17,255 nucleotides of DNA from CAYJBH01 sp964368625. Lineage in GTDB: Bacteria; Bacillota; Clostridia; Oscillospirales; Ruminococcaceae. Position 1 is the stretch's first letter. Each line of letters begins with the position of its first letter. A program made the position numbers and the translations under genes. The notes under the pieces are model-generated. The model was given only the letters and a program-made list of their open reading frames with translations. It searched no databases and was not told the origin of the DNA. Below, piece after piece: positions 15,006-17,255 of this stretch. The stretch spans positions 1-17,255 of the forward strand of contig CAYJBH010000047.1 of NCBI GenBank assembly GCA_964368625.1. Reading direction: 5' to 3'.

Positions 15006-16019
15006 CTACTCGTTGAGGTTTTTGACGCTTTTTCCTTTCAGCAATTCTCCTCGAACTTCTATGGTGCGGGGGATATATATCTTTGGCTTTTCTACCGCCT
15101 CAATCAAAAGGCGTACCGCCTCTTTGCCCATCTGTGCTGTATTCTGTTTCCAGGTCATTAATCGGGGTTTCATTACCTGGGAAAGGTTCATGCCGTCGTA
15201 TCCGGCGACGCTGATGTCCTTTGCAACTGTGATATCACGGTTTTCGAATGCGTGCATTCCACCAATAAAAGCAAAATCATCTTGATAGAATATAAATGTG
15301 GGGGGATCTTTCATATCAAGCAGTTCGTAGGTGATGCTCTCGGCAGATTTCGGGTCGTGGTATGTTCCTTCTTTAACATAGTTTTCATTAACGTCAATCC
15401 CAAGCTGTTCACAGCAACGATAGAAGCTTGCAACACGAATTTTTGTAACAGCACTGGTTTCGCCATGGATAAAAGCAATCTTTCGGTGCCCCATCTCGTA
15501 TGCATATTTCACCATCTCATGCATTGCATACTCGTTGTCGGAATTCACACTGCTACATCTGTTATAGCTATAGTCGATCATCACGATTGGGATTTTGCTG
15601 GAAATAATGTCAACCAGCTTATCCTCTTCAAATTGGTGAACCAGAATTATCAAGCCGTCACACCCAAGCATTTTAATATAGTCGACATAGCTCATGGTGC
15701 TTTTTCCAAATCGATCACCAATGAAGGTTGCGGTATATCCAAACTCACGTGCCTCGTTAATAAAACTGTTAAGTATTGAGGCGAAAAATTCATGGGTAAG
15801 CCCTGTGTGCAAACCATCTTCAAGTAGTATGCCAAAATTGTATGAGCGATTTGTTTTTAGTCGAACAGCGGCAGGGTTTTTCACATATCCGAGTTCTTTT
15901 GCGGTTTTTTTAACAAGCTCTATTGTTGGCTTTGAAATATCCTTCTCATCCCGAAGCGCCTTGCTAACAGCAGTAGCTGAAATCCCACACGCCGAAGCAA
16001 TTTCCTTGATGGTTACCAT
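15006..16019 (-). CDS. LacI/GalR-family transcriptional regulator
   Basis: This is the likely sugar-responsive repressor of the operon (337 aa from the chosen start). The N-terminal helix-turn-helix is TIKEIASACGISATAVSKAL (3-22). The hinge NPAAVRLKT (48-56) carries Leu54, the position that in LacI-family proteins inserts into a central CpG of the operator. The periplasmic-binding-protein-like effector domain follows (about 58-330), with the family landmarks GCDGLI, a VNSDN block, GHRKIAFI and DISVAGYDG. The frame is open upstream to a GTG at 16076, but the ATG at 16019 gives the canonical MVTIKEIA start and is preceded by GGAGGAG (short, 2-4 nt spacing). An operator lies within its leader, so autorepression is expected. 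The effector is unknown, probably a sugar from the imported oligosaccharide. Confidence 0.92.
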   Translation of the reverse strand: MVTIKEIASACGISATAVSKALRDEKDISKPTIELVKKTAKELGYVKNPAAVRLKTNRSYNFGILLEDGLHTGLTHEFFASILNSFINEAREFGYTATFIGDRFGKSTMSYVDYIKMLGCDGLIILVHQFEEDKLVDIISSKIPIVMIDYSYNRCSSVNSDNEYAMHEMVKYAYEMGHRKIAFIHGETSAVTKIRVASFYRCCEQLGIDVNENYVKEGTYHDPKSAESITYELLDMKDPPTFIFYQDDFAFIGGMHAFENRDITVAKDISVAGYDGMNLSQVMKPRLMTWKQNTAQMGKEAVRLLIEAVEKPKIYIPRTIEVRGELLKGKSVKNLNE

Positions 16020-16031
16020 AACTCCTCCATA

Positions 16032-16045
16032 CTTTACCGTTAAAG
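16032..16045. promoter_or_regulatory. LacI-type operator A (leader of the LacI gene)
   Basis: CTTTACCGTTAAAG is a near-perfect palindrome centred on CpG, with one mismatch between half sites. It sits about 15-28 nt after the expected start site of the proximal promoter, so bound repressor could block initiation or elongation. Confidence 0.6.
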
Positions 16046-16066
16046 GTTGAACATACTTAATACTTA

Positions 16067-16096
16067 ATAATAACACAGCCTGGTTAGAGAAGTCAA
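16067..16096 (-). promoter_or_regulatory. Proximal promoter of the LacI gene/operon
   Basis: Minus strand TTGACT (16096-16091), an 18-nt spacer, TATTAT (16072-16067). The predicted start is near 16060, about 40 nt upstream of the chosen ATG. Confidence 0.55.
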
Positions 16097-16115
16097 TGAT
16101 ACAAGCTTTTTAGTA

Positions 16116-16137
16116 TTTACTTTAACGTTGTAGTAAA
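16116..16137. promoter_or_regulatory. LacI-type operator B (overlaps distal promoter start site)
   Basis: TTTACTTTAACGTTGTAGTAAA is an imperfect 22-bp palindrome with CpG at its centre (two mismatched pairs). It begins directly after the -10 of the distal promoter and should cover its start site. It shares the ACTTTAACGTT core with the other operators. Confidence 0.6.
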
Positions 16138-16167
16138 ATAATAACAAATATATCTTATATTTGTCAA
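16138..16167 (-). promoter_or_regulatory. Distal promoter of the LacI gene/operon
   Basis: Minus strand consensus TTGACA (16167-16162), an 18-nt spacer, TATTAT (16143-16138). Operator B follows at once; an operator half site CTTTAACG (16170-16177) lies just upstream of the -35. Confidence 0.6.
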
Positions 16168-16169
16168 TA

Positions 16170-16177
16170 CTTTAACG
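16170..16177. promoter_or_regulatory. LacI-type operator half site C
   Basis: CTTTAACG matches the left half and CpG of operators A, B and D, but the right half (AAAAATTT) does not match. It may be a weak auxiliary site or chance in AT-rich DNA. Confidence 0.3.
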
Positions 16178-16245
16178 AAAAATTTACTATATTCACATAA
16201 ATGTGTTTAAAATATGTGCAATATAAACAGCTGGATAGATATTTA

Positions 16246-16267
16246 TTAATTTTAACGTTAAAGTAAA
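16246..16267. promoter_or_regulatory. LacI-type operator D (promoter-distal)
   Basis: TTAATTTTAACGTTAAAGTAAA contains the perfect palindrome TTTAACGTTAAA (16251-16262) and extends imperfectly to 22 bp. It is the best-matching copy, about 80 bp upstream of the distal -35 and 130 bp from operator B centre to centre, which would allow a repressor loop. Confidence 0.55.
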
Positions 16268-16498
16268 CGGCTAGGTTTAATAACTCGCTCAGCTCCTGAA
16301 CACTTGGGTTTGTTTAACACGTATGCACTTAAACGAAATTTTTTCAATAGAACATTATGAATTTTAAAGTATCTTGATAAAAGTTTTTATACTTGAACCT
16401 TTACGGTTATGGTTTGAGTGTGAAAATAAGCACTTGATAAATCCTTATTTATGGCACTACATTAATAGCAAACAAGCGTTATCTATTGATTGAGTAAA
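16268..16498. other. AT-rich stretch with no recognisable gene
   Basis: No convincing coding frame, RNA gene or strong terminator is visible. A 6-bp repeat pair (AAGTAT 16367-16372, ATACTT 16389-16394) is too weak to call. Confidence 0.5.
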
Positions 16499-16700
16499 TC
16501 ATGGGATGATATGCCACAAGTATTAAAGGATGAACAACAAAGAGTGGCAATTGCACGAGCACTTAAAAAAACTAAACTATTGCTCTACGACGAGCCGACC
16601 GGTGCACTTGATTACTAAACATCAAAATAAATATTAAAACTACTCCAATACACATGTTAAAAAAATGATAAGACAATAATACTTATCGCACACATTCTCG
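16499..16700 (+). pseudogene. ABC transporter ATPase remnant (MacB/LolD-like exporter type)
   Basis: Only the C-terminal half of an ATPase can be read, in one frame with stops. MPQVLKDEQQRVAIARAL matches the helix after the signature, but the SGG of the signature is replaced by KD. KLLLYDEPTGALD is Walker B and D-loop. Stops at 16616-16618 and twice more interrupt the rest, where ILKLLQ and then TIILIAH (in place of an ITH H-loop) are still recognisable. No Walker A is visible upstream. DEPTGALD is typical of MacB/SalX-type exporter ATPases. It is non-functional as seen, an old relic. Confidence 0.75.
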
Positions 16701-16810
16701 CTATGCTCACCCACTCGTAGGGACGCCGCTCTGTTCGAAAATCTGTCCACTGCAGTACGATTGGTTTCACTTCCTGAAATCAAGGGCACGCAGAGTTCCG
16801 CTTTTCCTGT

Positions 16811-16945
16811 TTAGCTAGTGCTACCCTTTTTGTTGGGAACAGGGCTTTTCATATCCAACGTTCGACTGCTGCCGTAAAATGTCTGGACAGCCTTCTGAAC
16901 CGTAAAAGATACGTTGAAATGAATTTCGCTCAAATATAGTTGCAT
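16811..16945 (-). CDS. Possible 44-codon ORF in a higher-GC patch, unrecognised
   Basis: An ATG-started frame (opening MQLYLSEIHFNVSF and ending PNKKGSTS) lies in a patch of visibly higher GC (about 16710-16930) than its AT-rich surroundings. After its stop the same frame stays open for another 56 codons to 16643, overlapping the ABC remnant. I see no Shine-Dalgarno and recognise no family. It may be a small gene, a broken longer one, or chance openness in DNA that belongs to an inserted or repeated element. Confidence 0.25.
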   Translation of the reverse strand: MQLYLSEIHFNVSFTVQKAVQTFYGSSRTLDMKSPVPNKKGSTS

Positions 16946-16955
16946 TCATTCGGCA

Positions 16956-16974
16956 ATAGCTGAGCGGCAGCTAT
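16956..16974. other. Perfect 7-bp hairpin
   Basis: ATAGCTG and CAGCTAT flank a 5-nt AGCGG loop at the right border of the higher-GC patch. It is followed on the plus strand only by GTTTATAT, so it is a weak terminator candidate or an element boundary. Confidence 0.35.
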
Positions 16975-17014
16975 GTTTATATAAGATTTAGTTTATTTAT
17001 TACAACCTTATTAA

Positions 17015-17255
17015 ACTCCTCAAACTCTTCAAGCTGTGGCAAGGGTTAAAATGCGCTCTTTAATTGCCATTGTTCGGGCGATTAAAGGTTGGAAAGGCTA
17101 TGAAGAAACCTACAAAGATAAGCACGATTATGTAGCGGTATTCATGCTTGTTGTGTCAAAGGCATTTCAAGGACAGGTGCATATGCGAACACTTCTACCG
17201 GCCCCGTTTGCTTTGGCGAAGGAAAAAAACATACCTTGTTTGCTCGATACCGTTG
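17015..17255 (+). pseudogene. GNAT-type N-acetyltransferase fragment, runs off the right edge
   Basis: From the stop at 17012 the frame is open to the window edge. From about the ATG at 17051 it reads like the middle of a GNAT acetyltransferase: a charged helix (KGWKGYEETYKDKHDY), the strand VAVFMLVVSKAF, then FQGQVHMRTLL, followed by ALAKEKNIPCLLDT as the next strand. In GNAT proteins the acetyl-CoA loop is Q/R-x-x-G-x-G/A; here QGQVHM has Val where the conserved Gly is expected. The usual N-terminal strands are missing upstream of the stop, and no Shine-Dalgarno precedes the ATG. I favour a decayed fragment. The C-terminal part lies beyond the window, so an intact but truncated-looking gene is not excluded. 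Confidence 0.55.

Noticed and set aside
15252..15779. 175-aa plus-strand open frame inside the LacI gene
   Set aside because: It lies wholly antisense to a clear LacI-family coding sequence, has no recognisable motif and no ribosome binding site.
16020..16076. GTG at 16076 as start of the LacI gene
   Set aside because: It would add 19 residues before the canonical MVTIKEIA start, and that segment covers operator A, the -10 region and the SD.
16367..16394. AAGTAT/ATACTT inverted repeat as a terminator
   Set aside because: Only six A/T-rich pairs in an AT-rich region, with no T tract after it and no gene end beside it.
1..17255. CRISPR array, tRNA or rRNA gene, complete insertion sequence
   Set aside because: No regularly spaced repeats, no tRNA-like cloverleaf or rRNA segment, and no transposase with terminal inverted repeats was seen on either strand.

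Overview
The window reads as a Gram-positive, low-to-mid GC Clostridia-type (Bacillota) chromosome. Evidence: SD-type ribosome binding sites (GGAGGAG, AGGAGA, AAAGGAA), sigma-A-like promoters, two lipoprotein signal peptides with clear lipoboxes, and gene families common in gut and rumen clostridia (domain-permuted GH3, large GH94-like proteins, LacI regulators, ABC-2 exporters). I cannot name the species.

Layout. Positions 1-2107 (+): the 3' part of an ABC ATPase gene, cut by the left edge, translationally coupled (ATGA overlap) to an ABC-2 type permease. A hairpin separates it from a convergent small lipoprotein gene (2200-2589, -) that has its own tandem promoters and a 12-bp palindrome at the probable start site. 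Positions 2720-3120 hold a strong minus-strand terminator and the C-terminal remnant of a large serine recombinase, apparently frameshifted.

Positions 3210-16019 (all -) are the core: a carbohydrate-utilisation operon. In transcription order: LacI-family repressor, lipoprotein solute-binding protein (SBP_bac_5 type), two Opp/Dpp-type permeases, two Opp/Dpp-type ATPases, a beta-glucosidase-like GH3 enzyme with inverted domain order, and a 1066-aa GH94-like enzyme that may be a phosphorylase. The transport and enzyme genes from 13014 down are tightly packed, with ATGA and ATGGATAA overlaps, one TAAGGAT stop/SD overlap, and gaps of 8-26 nt. Both enzymes lack signal peptides. The picture is therefore uptake of an intact beta-linked gluco-oligosaccharide by the ABC system, followed by cytoplasmic cleavage by hydrolysis (GH3) and perhaps phosphorolysis (GH94-like). 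Sophoro-oligosaccharides (beta-1,2-glucan) are one attractive candidate, by analogy with the Listeria innocua GH94/GH3/ABC/LacI locus, but the sequence does not settle the substrate.

Upstream of the LacI gene (16030-16270) are two tandem promoters, each TTGAC(A/T)-18-TATTAT, and at least three operators related to CTTTAACGTTAAAG with a central CpG. This suits autorepression by a LacI protein whose hinge contains R-L-K. The two promoter-distal operators face no intact gene.

Positions 16270-17255 are gene debris: an ABC ATPase remnant with in-frame stops, a higher-GC patch with a 44-codon minus-strand ORF, a hairpin, and a GNAT-like acetyltransferase fragment that runs off the right edge and has lost a conserved glycine of the CoA loop. 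I see no tRNA, rRNA, CRISPR array or complete insertion sequence.
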